Source: Holothuria scabra
Taxonomy: Eukaryota > Echinodermata > Holothuroidea > Aspidochirotida > Holothuriidae
Reading direction: 5' to 3'
DNA length: 64,000 bases
Assembly: GCA_037179385.1 (NCBI GenBank)
Contig: CM074196.1
Coordinates: 33,876,486-33,940,485 of the forward strand
The notes under the pieces are model-generated. The model was given only the letters and a program-made list of their open reading frames with translations. It searched no databases and was not told the origin of the DNA. Positions 35,501 through 48,830 of the stretch are shown one piece after another. Positions within the stretch are counted from its first letter, which is position 1. Each line of letters starts with the position of its first letter. Both the position numbers and the translations under genes were made by a program.

Positions 35501-36656
35501 TACCTAATTGTGTATTTAATTGCTTCTTTCATTATTGTCAATTTTAATGGGTTTGCCAGACAGAATGAGAGATGGTTTTTTTAATCCAAATTTACATTCA
35601 GAAATACTGTAAATTTTTTTTTTGGTATCTTTGGTAGGTTGCAATTTATTAAGGAAAGGCTTTGGGAGTTAATGGTATCACCTAGATATTGTGTGCCAGC
35701 CCCTTAGGGAACATAACTTCAATTTCTTAAATTTCAGGCTATCTAAAACCTGAAATATTCACAATTGTGGCTATGGTTGTGAACGAGATATGTAAATCAA
35801 TATACCTATTGCTAAATGTTCCATCAATTTGATGACTGCGAACAAAGCTTTTGTTTTCTTTTTTGGGTTTTTTTTTTTTTTTCATTCATGTTTTAAAGGC
35901 CACAATACAATAAGTAGTGAGTTGACATGCTAGTAGGTATAAATCAATGGAACTATTTTAACATTATAAAAATGTAGATATATTTTTAACATTGACAGTT
36001 TTGCAGTATACTGGTACTCAGGAGTTTTTGAGTTTTTCTCCCTCTGACTGCATCTATCATTCAAGTGATGCTAAAGTTTTGCCATTAAATTTGAAAATTT
36101 TTGAGTTAATATTAACTTGTGCAAGACAGTGATTTGGCCAGAAAGGCAAAGAGGAAGGGGTAGATTTATCACTGGTAAACTTCAAAGTGATGCTTTTGCT
36201 TCACGCCTCTGTAAGGTGCAACTTGAAGGGTTTATTTATTTAAGTTGAAACATTGCTGAAAAAGTACTCTTTCTTCATAAGTAAAAATTCAAGAAATTGA
36301 GTTTTCTAATATTTGTGGAAATAAAAGGGGGAATTTAACTCACCATCTTCTGGAAGGAGGGGGGGGCAAATCCCCCTTACACCCTTTTGGCAAAAACACT
36401 TCAAGGTAAAGAATGAAATTATGAGTGAACTATTTCAATAAAAAAAAAAAATCCTCCGTGAAGATAGCAGAGACTAGTAGTAGTTGGTTATGAAAGTAGA
36501 CCTTCGTTGCTTTTCAGAAGTTATTAAAGGGTACTCTTTATTTTTCATAATGAGGAAAACTGTGTTAGAGATAACATCATCTTTACAGTATTCTTAACAT
36601 TCTTGAATTATAGTCGTGGAGGGGGGAGAGGGAGTCTGTGTAGCACCTTTTGTATC

Positions 36657-36938
36657 CTTCATTACATGAAGTAGCCCTTACTCAAATAAGCTACCACTAA
36701 ACAGTCTAAAACCCTACCTTTGAGCAGTAAGTCGGATTTTACTTGATGTTCGCATCCACAGTTAAAGGAAAGCACAAGATCTTCTGGGTTTTATCACAGT
36801 CTTATTGATGTTATGGATGGAGGTATTATAAACCATAGGTGGAAACATCAAGCAGAAACCTGAATTAACCACTTAAAGGATGGGTTTTGGACTACTTAGT
36901 GGGAGTGGATTACAGTCTGGGATTCTTCACATAATGTT
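36657..36938. mobile_element. Palindromic MITE family P, copy 3
   Basis: Left: CATTACATGAAGTAGCCCTTAC, CTACCACTAAACAGTCTAAA, TTTTACTTGATGTT. Right: AACATCAAGCAGAAACCTGA, GGACTACTTAGTGGGAGTGG, TTCACATAATG. Central blocks (CACAAGATCTTCTGGGTTTT) also match copy 1 in inverse. Confidence 0.75.
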
Positions 36939-37719
36939 TGACTCTAGCAAGTCACTTTTGTACTATACCATTTGCATTATGTTTCAGGGCATATTTAATT
37001 AGTAAAATTAAATCTTCCTGGTTATAGCCATTTCTAAAAATGTTGGTATCCAGTACTCTTCAGTACTCTCTTATGGACTTGCAATTGCAGCATTGTGCAT
37101 TGGTTTAGTGAGAAATGGCCTTACTTAGTTTAGAAATGCTATTCTTAAGTCCCTGCTCTATCATTTTAAGAACAGGGCACAGTGTTCAAAGACATAAATT
37201 ATACATAGGTGTGGTGTTCTAATGGAGCGGTGGGTACTAGTATTCCCCAAGAACTTTCACTTTCCCAGAATATTTTAATAACAGACATTACTTTTGCCTG
37301 TTTCATGAACAGCTCTTTCTTGTTAAAGAGATTGGAGAGATTTCTCACCCCTGAAAGCTATCTTTCTTCCCCAGAAACTGCCTCTTTTTAACAACTTTTC
37401 AAGAATTTGCATAGCCATGAGTTCTTGTGGGGGGAGGAGGATGTATGGGGAGGTCTGTTTGGAGAGGTCCCTTCCTTTAAAATTTTTAAAGAATCAGATA
37501 CCCTAATATGTGATCTGGAGCTACAAATGCTACCTTTGAAGTACAATTAGAATACTCTGCCTGTTTTAGGAACTAAAAGAAGGCATCAGTATGAGGGTTC
37601 AAGGCTCAGTGACCCCCTCTGGAATATGCTACTATAGTCAAGCTGATTTATTCTGCATTTTAAAATGAACCACATTTTCGGAGGGGAGGGGAAGTTAAGG
37701 TAGGGGTAGCAGGCTTTGA

Positions 37720-37805
37720 GTTTAAGATTTTCAAGGTGTGCTACAAATCACACTCCTCAGAAAATCAAGTAGCATGTTAAGAGTGCTGTTTTATTAACCC
37801 CTTCA
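37720..37805 (-). repeat. Repeat block shared with 33380-33465
   Basis: TGCTACAAATCACACTCCTC and flanking words are the complement of GAGGAGTGTGATTTGTAGCA at 33419-33439. The similarity extends about 85 bp, including the CAGCACxCTTA-type ends. Confidence 0.5.
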
Positions 37806-40800
37806 CTACGCATGGTTTCACAGGGTAACCATAATTTACCATTGATTTATATGTGTGGTTTCGCCTCGAAACCATAGCACTCAGCTGCGCCCTGAAGTAC
37901 CTAATTGTAACCTATGGTGTGTAATCGTGTTTTGTACATGGAATAAACTTGAATAGGAGATAGTTTATACATATGTATTCTCTTGGGATATAGTGACCTC
38001 AAATATGGCGGCATGTAGCCACACAAAGACTTCTTATTTCACTGAACACGTTCATAAGTATTATGTACACGTAATATAATACATAGCTCTGTATGGCGGA
38101 ATGGACCTCTTCCATAGCAAAAGGATTAAACTTACTAGATTTGCATGTGCTCCAATTCTTCATCTTGGTATGCAAAGTGTCATAGTGCTTACAGAGATTT
38201 AAGGCAAGAGATAGTGTGTGTTTGCGCTCGCACACCTCAAAAGTCAAGGCCTGGAGAAGTAAACCAAACTGGGGGTGGGGACTGGATTTGCCTACTTCTT
38301 TCAAACAAGTTTACATTGTATAAACTATAGTATCTGAGACAATCAATTTCAGTACATAGTCTATCTTTGTTGACTTCCTTGACCTTAAACTACACCCACA
38401 TTGTCACACAACCAAAACTAAAGTGTTGTTAATTACTAACCAACAAGGATATGTACTTGCCTGTTAAGGGTTCGTTCTTAAAACGTCATTTTATTTGCAC
38501 TTCTCATGTCCTTAAAAGGCAAAAGTTCCTTTAATTTATGGGACTTGCTTACTGTGACTTGTTTAATATTTCCATGGAACTAAGTTGTGGCTTTAAATGT
38601 ATCTGGTTAATTTGAAGTTATGTTTATTTGCAAAAGTTTAGATCAAGTCATGGGATCTTGTGTATTTTCAATGTCTTGGACTTGAAGGATGTGTCAAGGA
38701 GGTCATTTGAGAGGAACTGAGTCATTGCAGTTCTCGAGCATTGTACCCAGTAGTGTTTTTATGGCAAAAAATGTTTTGAACATCTATCTATCCCTCTCTT
38801 TCTTGAGATCTATGTTATTTGTTCTAATGTTTATATGCGCAAATGGTGTTACAAGTCAAGGCTCATATATTTCAATTATTTTTACAATCATGCAAAGGGT
38901 ATAGCTTCTTTCAAACCTGGATCCCCCTTCCCTGTTCCTAAGTTTATCATGAAATTTGTGAAAACCCATGATTTTTGACCAAAGGTTTTCATCCTTAATG
39001 AAAGATGTGCTAAAACGTTTTTGCATCCTTTTCAACCCGGATCCACTCCTCATTCATTTTGTACCCAAGGTATGGTAAAATTTGAACATTGGTTGTACTG
39101 AAAAAGTATAATCCAGTGCATTGCCTTACTTTGGAATATCTCAGTGTTCATGCAACATACATGTTAACCATTTTTCAAGCTTCAATAGGCTCAGATGAGA
39201 AGCACTGATAGGCAATACAGAAAATAAATCAAGTTACAGAATTAGGCAAGATTTTGCTTTGTCCAAGTATTTAATTACATATATATTCCTTCATTTTGGG
39301 GAAGTCTTTTTTCTTTTGAGTTAAGACTTTTTGTAAGGTATTTGTGATCAATACAAATTTGTCAAGATGGCTGTATTCAACTTTAAGTCATTATGAGATA
39401 TACCTGTACCTCACATGACACATAAAGCTTCTTGACAATTTACGTCCAACGTGGCTGAGCGTGTGTCATATCACTTTGCCAGAATGTACATACGTATAAA
39501 GAATTCCCGAGATTGTAGGGTCTCAAGGCCTTGCAACATATGCTGTCGTTGCAGAGTACTGCTCGGCTGCTACATAAACAAATTTGCAGGCAAAAGGGCT
39601 CTGATTTAATTAAACCTTACTACCATGCTCACAAAGTGGAAACTCTTTGGTAGGTGTAGTAAACCAATTGCCAGCAATAATTGAAAGTAGGGAGTATGCA
39701 GTTATAGCTTTGATTGAAATGGAATATCTGTCCTTGAGGGAGGAATTCTCTGGTCGATGGCTTTAAGTTCAAGCCCATTTTCATGAATTTATTTGGTAGG
39801 GTTTTTCTTCCTGTTATAAATTAGGTATGTGGTGATGTATTAGCTACGCTGACCAGAATCGATACTGAAGACTCCAATGCAAGGTGGTTGCCCAGACATG
39901 TTCAGTGTTGGCGGTCATGGTAGCATAAAAATTGACTAGTAGAATGTTGTTATCAAAAGAAGATGCAACTTTGAAGAGAAGAAGCGATAGTGGTGTGTTA
40001 CATGGGGCAGGGAAAACAAATGAAGCACAAGCTCTTATCTTTACTTTTACCAATCATTCGATTTGTAACAAAATGTACAAGTATAAGTCCCAACTCCCCT
40101 GTACACTTTTGAAGCATATGTACCTGTTGTAAGAATGGCCATTGACATTTGTGTGGGGAAGCATTTTGAGAAGCAGGTAGTGTTTGGCCTAGCCAGATTT
40201 TTCCCAGAATCCACAAAGCACCATGACTTGGAATATCAGCTGTATATTATTTTTTGGTTCATGAATATGGCATGATTTGTTGCCCGAGGGAGGGGGGAAG
40301 GGGGATTACAGAATTTGGCTCATGCACTTGTTGAAAGTTACGTGTTGTCAACATAAATTATTGAACTGTTGTTACTGGTGTTTATAAAGACATACTGTGG
40401 GCTTGCAGCCCTTTTTGTTTCTATAAATACAATCTGAGGAATAATGATATTCATTAAACTCTTTGCCATTAAGTTTCTTATTAGATAGCTCCTCCTCTCA
40501 GTCCCTCTTCCCCCTCTCTATACCATTCAGTGACATATGACACATTTACTTTTCCTATTTACTTGGACATGTATGGGTATTATAACTGTTGTGCCGAGTT
40601 GCACCTGAAATTTTCTACATCTTTTTATAAAATTACTGTACTTTGTTAATAAAAATCTTTTGGTGATTTGTATCATTTATGCAGATATTTTGAACTCAAC
40701 ATGCATTCAAGGTTTTGAAAACCAGAAGAACATGAATACTACCTACCATTTCCCCTCCCTCCCCCCACCCCAAGAAAAATATCAGCAACCTCCATCCTCA

Positions 40801-41203
40801 TGTTCATTTGAAGACATTTATAAAGGCTTCCTTTATATCCAAAGGTTGAATGTTTGAATTTTGGGATGAATTTTGTCTGTAGTTTTCATTTTCTTCAAAT
40901 TCTGAGGATTAAGTAATCAAAGGATACAGGACATAGTGACAAAATTTTAAATTAGTGTAATCCATTTTTTTATAGGAAAAAAAATCCTGTTTTGTATAGT
41001 ATTGATCCACTGAATTTGTTCCACAAATGTACTGTCAGGTCTCGTTTCATTCCCAGTTGTCTTATTTAATTGAATTGTAGTATTAGTGAAACAAGGTCAG
41101 GTCGTATGTTATTTTTTCACTCACCAAATTATACTTGTCTGTGCTTTTTTCATCTAGTAGTAAACCACTTTGCCTTTCCTACATTCCTCTTCCTTCTGTG
41201 GGA

Positions 41204-41328
41204 GAGGGGAGGGGGAGAGAGGGGAGGGGGAGAGAGGGGAGGGAGAGAGTGGGAGGGGGAGAGTGGGAGGGGGAGAGTGGGAGGGGGAGAGGGAGAGGGG
41301 AGGGTCGGAGAGGAGGAGGGGTAGAGAG
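41204..41328 (+). repeat. Purine-only (GGGGGAGA)n tract
   Basis: About 120 bp of almost pure G/A, built from GGGAGGGGGAGAGAGGGG and GGGAGGGGGAGAGT units. It could form triplex or G-quadruplex structures. The open frames over it are compositional. Confidence 0.85.
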
Positions 41329-43639
41329 GGTGGGCATTTTATCATTTTATTTTAGGGCTTAATAAAGACAGCTATGCATTATTCACTTTGGAAATTTCCA
41401 TTTGGAGTAGATTCTCGTAAGGTGGGAGACTTTTAGGGGGGTTGTGTCCCCTTCCCCCTCCACATTATGTAAGTCTGTAGGCTATAAAATCCTTGTTGCA
41501 GTTTGCTGAGAAAATAAAAGTTCCAATTGTAGAGTTGCAACTGTTTTGAAGTTGGTTTATTGCCTTGCACTGTATATATCTTGTAGTTTGTGAAAAGTGA
41601 TCTTCCACACCAAAAGAATCCTATCAGATTATTACTTGAAATAGTCAGTCTTCCTGACAGGCATGGTCCGCCAGTAAAGTGAGTTGTTGAAGCTTAGTTT
41701 TCAGAATGCTAGCAAACCGATATCCAGATACCGCATTGATCCCATCAGTTTTCCACTGGTAGCATTCTCATTAAGAATGTATCTTTTCACAAAATTCCTT
41801 TGTTTCTAAATATATTGCAAAACCCTCCTGAATATTTCTTTTAAAATATAACTGGATATATGAAGATATAACTGGATATGGATGACGACTGCTTGTCAGC
41901 CAGTTATTAAGTTCCTATTTGTTACGCTACAGAAAAGAGGTTTAATATGTTGCACTGCATTTCATGATTATCTGGTATTGCATCACATTTTGCTACATCA
42001 AATAGACAAATTGCTATGCAAATACAAAATTGTGTAGCAGGTTTTGAACATGTAATGTGTGGATAATTTCTAATAATTTTGTGATAGAGGAGCCTAGAAA
42101 CTAAAATAGCTTTGCAAATTTTGAACACTAAATTTTTTCCTTCATTTTAGGTGTAACATTTGCTTATACAAACACATTGTATCATTTGAGTGAAGTTGTC
42201 ATGTACGTTAGATTTCTGTTCGTACGAAAAAAAAAAAAATTAGATTTTGTTCATCAGGGAAACCTGTCTTAATATATATAGAGAGGAAGTCTTAAGCCCT
42301 GGACTCCAGCAGCACAGTAATTGTGTAGTGTTGTTAATGACAGTCCTTGCAAAAGCCTTCAGGCAGAAACTCACCAAGGGCCTTGGTATCTAATTACTCC
42401 ATCTAACGATGCAATTCGTAGATCATTTGCGCTGCACGAATGCAATTATGCTGATTGGATATGGTGGTTAAGCGCAACGTTATGATTGCAAACTGAGGGG
42501 TAGTACTTGGACAATTAATTGTGTGCTCTCATGTTGGGAGCTTTTAAATCTGTAACAGGTGTGGAGGGAATCTCATTTGCATGCAAATACCTTAAAGGGG
42601 CTATGTAGCCACACCATATTTTGCATCATCAGTCAAAACCAATCAAAGATCCATATTTCACGCTGCAGGTATCACATATACATAAATGTGAAAAGGTAGG
42701 CCTCTATTTTTAAAGTAGTTCATTTTAACTCATGCAAAGTTTGCTTGGAGAATCAAGGGTTCAAAAGGTTAATTAAAATACATCACATGACTGTAAAATA
42801 AATGAGTGCATGTTCCCTTTAACTATCTACAAGTGATAAAAACTTGCAGAGGTTACATGCACTATCCTTTATATTGGATCCAGAAAAGTATTAGAGTAGC
42901 GTTTACCTAACTTGTCCTTTGTTTCCACAAAAAGGGAAGTTGCAGGTATGGCAAGAAAATTTGCAAAACAGGCTGCTGGACTTTTAAGGAAATTTTTGGG
43001 TTGTCTACTGGACTCTCCAGCTTGTCGGATAAGCTGGAAACAAATTAAGTTGTCTGAAAAATTTTGTGGTTGACTTTGCCAATTGAGATTTTGATAGACC
43101 CCAGGCTCCAAATTGTTGTTTGAGGTGATGAATGATTGCCTTTAATATAGGAATCATAATATACCAAACAGTCACTGACAGGCTCGCATTTGGTCTGCTG
43201 TCTATGATAGCAGTGGAAAGCTGTCTTCTGGCCACATTGTCAACCTAACCCCAAATTCTTTCCCCTCCCCCCCCCCAAAAAAAAGGGGGATGTCTGAATT
43301 CTTCTTTGAACTTTTGATGTGTTTTTATCTATGCCTACACTGATAGAATTTTAATTTAATAGTCTTTTAGTTGCAAACTTGCCAATTTTTTATTTCATAC
43401 AAATAACAGAACTTTCCATTTTCTCAGTTTTTTAGGTCCTATAAAATTTAGGATTGTCTGATGTTCTTCTGACTGACTGAAATTATTTAAATGATGGCAG
43501 TGCTAAAAATGATCAGAAAATAGCAAAGGAACAACAACTCGGCAGATATAACATCAATCTTTGGTTGTGATTTTAAACATATATTGTGGGCAGTTACAAA
43601 GGAAATAAGAGTTTTGTTTCCTGGACCATTGTGCCCCAC

Positions 43640-43692
43640 CTGAAAAAATCCTACATAAACCAGCTGGTTAAAAACTGAGTCATTAAACATCT
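43640..43692 (+). repeat. SINE-A 3' fragment
   Basis: CATAAACCAGCTGGTTAAAA then ACTGAGTCATTAAACATCTA matches the 3' end seen at 59440-59480. Very short. Confidence 0.4.
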
Positions 43693-43829
43693 ACCTAAAT
43701 AATGCTCGCAATTAGTGCAAAAAAACAAATGGACAGCAGGTTTCTTTTTTAGAGTGAAAAGTGAAAGTGGGATGATTTAATTGCAACTTATGCAATTGCT
43801 ATATGGAGGGTCTCACCACGAAAACATTG

Positions 43830-44010
43830 CTTTACTGCCATAGGCATAGGGGGTTGATTTTTTATGAGGGGGCAAGATCATTTTTAGCTGGAATAATGTC
43901 ACAGTTTATCATGTTTTGCCCAAACAGACCAACTGCTTTTGCCCGAATTGGGAGGCACTCCTTGCACCCCCTCCCCCCTCCCTTCCTTGTATGGCTATGT
44001 TTACTGCATC
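43830..44010 (+). repeat. Dispersed repeat R3, copy 1
   Basis: It shares GGCATAGG, GAATAATG, TTTATCATGTTTTGCC, TGACCAAC-like and TTGCCCGAATTGGGAGG with 45195-45350. A looser relative (CAATTGCCCC..., TTGCCCCTCCCCCCCAGAAT) lies near 59570-59670. Noncoding. Confidence 0.55.
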
Positions 44011-45194
44011 CCACAATAGATGAAATTATGTCATAGTACACAAAATTGGAAAATGTTGAAGAGTATTAGCTTATAGCTTAGTTGAATATGCAATATTTAG
44101 TGTAATAAGAAGAAATGGATGGGATCTGGCTGAAGTTTCAAAATAAGTTTAGGGGAGACTGCTCTCTCACCATTTTAAGAACTGTTCTAATATTAACCTG
44201 TTAGAAGGAATTTGCATGCCATGGTTTAATTATCATAAAATAAAAATAAAAAGGTAGGGTAGGCAGTATAAGCATTTCAGTGTTGAAAGCCAAAATTAGA
44301 TGTCATTTAAAATTATGTTTTAAATTTTGTCTTTGTTTATATCAAGAATCGTGAGGTATCTGTAAACTCACGAATCAAACCCCTGCCATTCACCATTATG
44401 GAGGAGTGTATATGATTCATCTCTCTGTATCTTAAGGATTTGCTGCAAAATAAGCTACTTTGTTGAGAATAAGGAAGATGCTGCAGTTACAGTTTGTAGA
44501 AATTTAAAGATGGGGGTCATTATGAAAGAGGTCACTGTTGCAGATTATGGTGTCTCTACACAGCAAAAGGTGGTGAACATGAAATCAGATTTCAGCCGGA
44601 AGTGGGTGCATGGGGGGATATGTGTAATTACTCAACAGGATACCATTTTTACCCACAATAAATGTCTGACAAATAGTTATAACAATCTCCTTCACCTCTC
44701 TACTTGAACCCATCGGTTGGAAATTAACATGACACTAGAAATGAATAGCAAGTTTTAGCCATCTCTAGTTGACCACTCTTAATCCAGAATCTATCAGAGA
44801 ACTTCCTGTTCAGGTGTCTTGAGATCAATAAAATTAAAGGGGTTTGAACCGTTTTAAAGACTGATTGGTCAATGGAGCAAGTTTGGTTGTAAAAGGTATT
44901 AACTGATGCAATTATAGAGATAAGCTTCACCCGGGAAAAAGCCTTTTTCTCGGGTAATATTGGCTAAAATGTCCTATTGAATTCTAGCAGCATGACTGGG
45001 CCTCAGAACTCCATCTAACCTATTCTCTGCCCTAAACCCCTATTAAAATTGTAATCCCATGAGTGAGGGCCCTACACAGAGAGGGGATCTCCATTCCCAC
45101 AGTCCTAAGTGTTTAGGTCTAGTTGTAAGTAAGTGGGATTACAAGTGTTTGAGGAGGCTCGTAGATTCGCAAACCGGAGATCTTTGTTTCCCGT

Positions 45195-45350
45195 GCATGG
45201 GCATAGGTGTACAGGGATGGGGAGGGCAAGAGCAAATCTTGCCTGAATAATGGCACCTTTTATCATGTTTTGCCGGAATTGACCAACTTTTTTGCCCGAA
45301 TTGGGAGGGCAAATGCCGCCCTGCACCCCCACTTTGTACGTCTATGCATA
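45195..45350 (+). repeat. Dispersed repeat R3, copy 2
   Basis: Counterpart of 43830-44010, with TTTTGCCCGAATTGGGAGGG and CTGCACCCCCACTTTGTACG. It precedes a DIRS end remnant at 45390. Confidence 0.55.
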
Positions 45351-45389
45351 TGGGAGCATAGAAGGCAAATTTTAGGTTGGGTGCACTGT

Positions 45390-45505
45390 AATAGAAAGTG
45401 CTACTAGGTTTTGCCAGACAGCTATTGTGGGCAATAATGACCTCTCTGTATGTAGTAATATCTTTTGTTCAAAGACTCAAGAAAGCAGGGAGTTTTTAAA
45501 AAACG
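45390..45505 (+). repeat. DIRS right-end remnant
   Basis: GTGCTACTAGGTTTTGCCAG, ACAGCTATTGTGGGCAATAA, AAAGACTCAAGAAAGCAGGG and AGTTTTT are collinear with the right ends of copies A and B (GCCAGACGGTTATTGCAGGC, AGACTCCCAAACCAGGGAGT). No DIRS coding sequence is adjacent, so it is an isolated terminal piece. Confidence 0.65.
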
Positions 45506-48500
45506 TATTTGGACAAAATGTTATTTTCTTTCCCACATTTGGAAAATAAATAAAATTTAGAAACATATCTTTTCCTGGTTGCCACCTCCCTCCCACCTTC
45601 AAAAAATATTTTCTACCACCATCCCTCTTCCCTCTCCCTCTCTTTCTCTCCTTCCTTTCTGTAACTCCAGTTCTGGCTCCATGAAGCTGGTTATAGTGCT
45701 TTTCAAATTGATACAGTATGGACTAACTACTGCTTCGTCACCTCTCAAATAGTAATACTGTTAAAGTTATGAATGAAATTAGGATGTAAAATTATTTGTC
45801 AAATGTTGGTTGACTGCTACACCTAAAATCTGTAGCATGTGTTTTCATACATCCTGCAGTCTTAGTTTTTCTTTCTCTTTTTTCTTTCTTTGTTTTGTTT
45901 TGGGGTTTTTTTTTTGCTTAAATTAGCATTAACAGAATTTTAATACCTAATAATACCTAAGAAGAAATATTGTGCACAATATTTGTCAGATCTAGCTCTC
46001 TCATCTGCCTGCTACCACCCACATTTTTCAGGAAAAAACATTTCTTTACGAAATGGGGAGAAGAGGCAAATGTATCTTTTCTCCTGGGAGGAACTCAGCG
46101 TGAAATATGTCAGTAATGAATATTCATCAAACCTCTAATATCAGAAAGTCTGGACTTGCAAGGTTCGATCAGTTCTGGCAGTTTAAGCCAAGACCGAAAA
46201 ATGTGATGCAGATTTAAAGATAGGGACTGCATTGATAAATACAGTATCTCTCCTGCAGTACAACTTTGAGAAATATATTTGCATTGTAAAATTTTGAATT
46301 CAAATATTCCATCAAAGGATTATGCAAAGCTGTTTGTGTCTTCTGCTACTTTGAGGTTTTTTTTTTTTTAACTTTTTTTTTAAAAAATTATTTGAATGGC
46401 TGTATTGTTTATAAATGAAGAAAGAAAGGTATTTCTATTTTATCTGATGGCAACTATATGGCTTTCAGTTCAGTTTTATGTCATTTCAAATGAACAAGGT
46501 TTGTACTTGGTGACTCTAGGTATTAAGTTCAGTGTAAACGACACTGCTATCAGGGATCACGGGGGGGAGGGGGTTTGACTGACATCACCAATCACTCAAC
46601 TTTGAAAACCAAATAATAATGCAGGCTAAAGAATGCATGAGACATTACACACTTGATTTTGCATGAGTTACAAATATTGTACCATTTTTGCAGATCCAAA
46701 CAAATAATATATTTTTCCAAAGGTTAACAATTTGCATAATTATTGTAATTTCTGTATTTGGAAAAGAAGAGGTGCAGTTTATGTAGAATAATATAATTTA
46801 AGCCTATTCTTCTTTTTCCTCCAAACCCTTATCCTCAAATTCCTCTGTTGGTGTTTTGCTGGCCTGGGAGAGGAGTCTAAGGGGATTCTGTAACCCCCTT
46901 CCTTTGAAAATGTTTTGCTTTTTTCAAGGAGCGTAGATGCCAAGGGTGCAAGTTTTTGTCTTTGACAGAATCAGTGTTGCAAGTTTTGTTGGGAAGTTTT
47001 ATTAGGGTAATTTTATTTTATTCCCTTTCTCCCCCCATCCCCTTCTCAATTGTCCATACTTTTAAAGCTTCTTTTGAGCAAATATTTTGCATGTGCTGAT
47101 GAAACTTGTACATTAAATCAATAAGTAATCATGTACCCAGGATACGTCAAGGACATTTTAGTAGATAACCTTTTGTCTGTTTAAACTGTTTGCAGAGATT
47201 TTTTACAAGAAAAAACAAATTTCTGCTGTTAGAGAAGTTAAATACTAAAAAAAAAAAAGACACATACAAAACAATTCTGTCGTTGCATTGGATCAATAGA
47301 TGTGTATAGTGATTCATCTGGGCAGATGTTACCCATACAGTCTGCCAAATCAAACACCACTCTAGAAAATTATAATTTGGAAAATATCACAGGTGCATAG
47401 GCAGTTTTGTTCTTTAAATTTGTTTACTCGGCCCTTTGTTTCAGACTAACATCTGGAAAAAATCAATGGCGCCCTTTGTATTACTCTTGCATCGAATATT
47501 TCATCAAAATTTTGCTGTTTCCCTTTGCTGTGTATACATGCGTTAGGTACACGTTGTGCATTTGTCATGGTAAAAATGGAAAGCCATGATTTGGTGTATG
47601 ATGTGATTAAGTTTTGATAGCTTAGTCGCAAAGAAATTTTAGCATCAACTTCTCAGGATGATGCTGAGTGGTCAAGATTGGTAACCATTCCTTGTTTTTG
47701 TTTTTTGGAAAAGCATGGCTGTGACATTAAATGGTTTGGGAGAAGAGGTTTTGTAAATACCAAGGAGGGACTATAGGTGATGGCATCCCTGCCGCTTATG
47801 GTAGGATACATTTGTACTTATCAGCTTGCTTTGTTTTAAAGTTTTGAGAGGTTATTAATTAAGGTATTTATTTAACATGTTTTATTTGTTTGTAAGCTTT
47901 TGGGCATTAATGAAGTACTTAATTAACATCTTACCAGATGGACACAAATTTCATAACATGTAGTGCTGTGTTTCTTCTTACCAAGATATCTTAGAAGAAT
48001 TCATTTCTGAGAAAAAAGTGAAACCTTTGATGTTGCATTAAAACATTGTTTTGTTACGTAAAAGTGTTTTAAGGGCAACTTTGGCATTTAGGTCAGTGTT
48101 TGTGCTAAGGTGCAATTTTCACACTTCTTTGAAAACTTCTCTCAAATGAAATACCCATCTGCTTTCTATTCCTGCACTGTTTCCTACACACTACTATCTG
48201 AAATTTACCCCCCTCCCCACCTTAAACAAACGTGTGGCATTGAGCATTGAAGTTTCAGCCTGCAGTGCAAAAGCTCAGCTTGTTTGAAGTGAATTGTTAA
48301 ACACTGCAGTACTGCCGCAGTAGTTTAGATTTCCCAGAATGTATTGAGGAATAATCTGTGTGAGTTAAGGTTAAATTTAGATTAATTGATGCAAGGGGCT
48401 TGTATTTTTCTATGTAGGTTAATTAGTGAGACAAATAGTGTTTCATCAGTTTTCGGGGAGTGATAGGTCAAAATAAGTGTACTTCTTAAATTTAACTGTC

Positions 48501-48589
48501 ATTCAGACAGTTAAATTCAGGTAGTAAGGGTCAGATGGTGGTCCTTGAAAGAGATACAAAGCTGTTTCAATGATGGTGAGTTAGTTCGA

Positions 48590-48830
48590 TTGAACTTTAC
48601 GGCCCAGTTTCCAACCTATTGGTTAAAGTCAAGCCGCCCACAGCCTTTTTCCTAGTTGTGGCTAACTGGCTTGTTTTCCCTACACTCAGTGTTGCCTATG
48701 TTGAGCATCACGCACAACGGCAGTAGGTTCCATTTTTAGTGAGTTTGGTATGACTTGACCTGGGAATCGAACCCCAGCCTTCTGTGTGAGATGTGAATGC
48801 TCTACCATTAGACCAAACACAGGGTCTCAA
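48590..48830 (-). repeat. SINE-A, fullest copy, tRNA-derived head on the minus strand
   Basis: Read on the minus strand, A box TGGTCTAATGGTAGAGCAT (complement of about 48797-48815) and B box GGTTCGATTCC (complement of 48763-48773) lie at tRNA-like spacing, giving a tRNA-Gly-like head. The body follows (GCCGTTGTGCG..., CCACAACTAGGAAAAAGGC) and the 3' end AACCAATAGGTTGGAAACTG with TAAAGTTCAATCGAACTAAC. Just upstream of the head (48836-48870) a second degenerate A-box segment repeats TGGTCTAA...AGAGCAT-like sequence. The head is a polymerase III promoter remnant, not a tRNA gene. Confidence 0.7.

Noticed and set aside
30480..38265. Similar 70-bp blocks near 30478 and 38196 (GATTTAAGG...CTCAAAAGT.AAGGCCTG)
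   Set aside because: Probably an old dispersed repeat, but too short and diverged to define as an element here.
41070..41362. Gly/Arg/Glu-rich ORFs over the purine tract
   Set aside because: The repeats are a result of GGGAGA composition in all three frames; no splice or homology support.
42585..42830. Another TTAA MITE (CTTAAAGGGGCTATG ... CATGTTCCCTTTAAC)
   Set aside because: Only about eight bases at each end are inverted and no second copy was found in the window.
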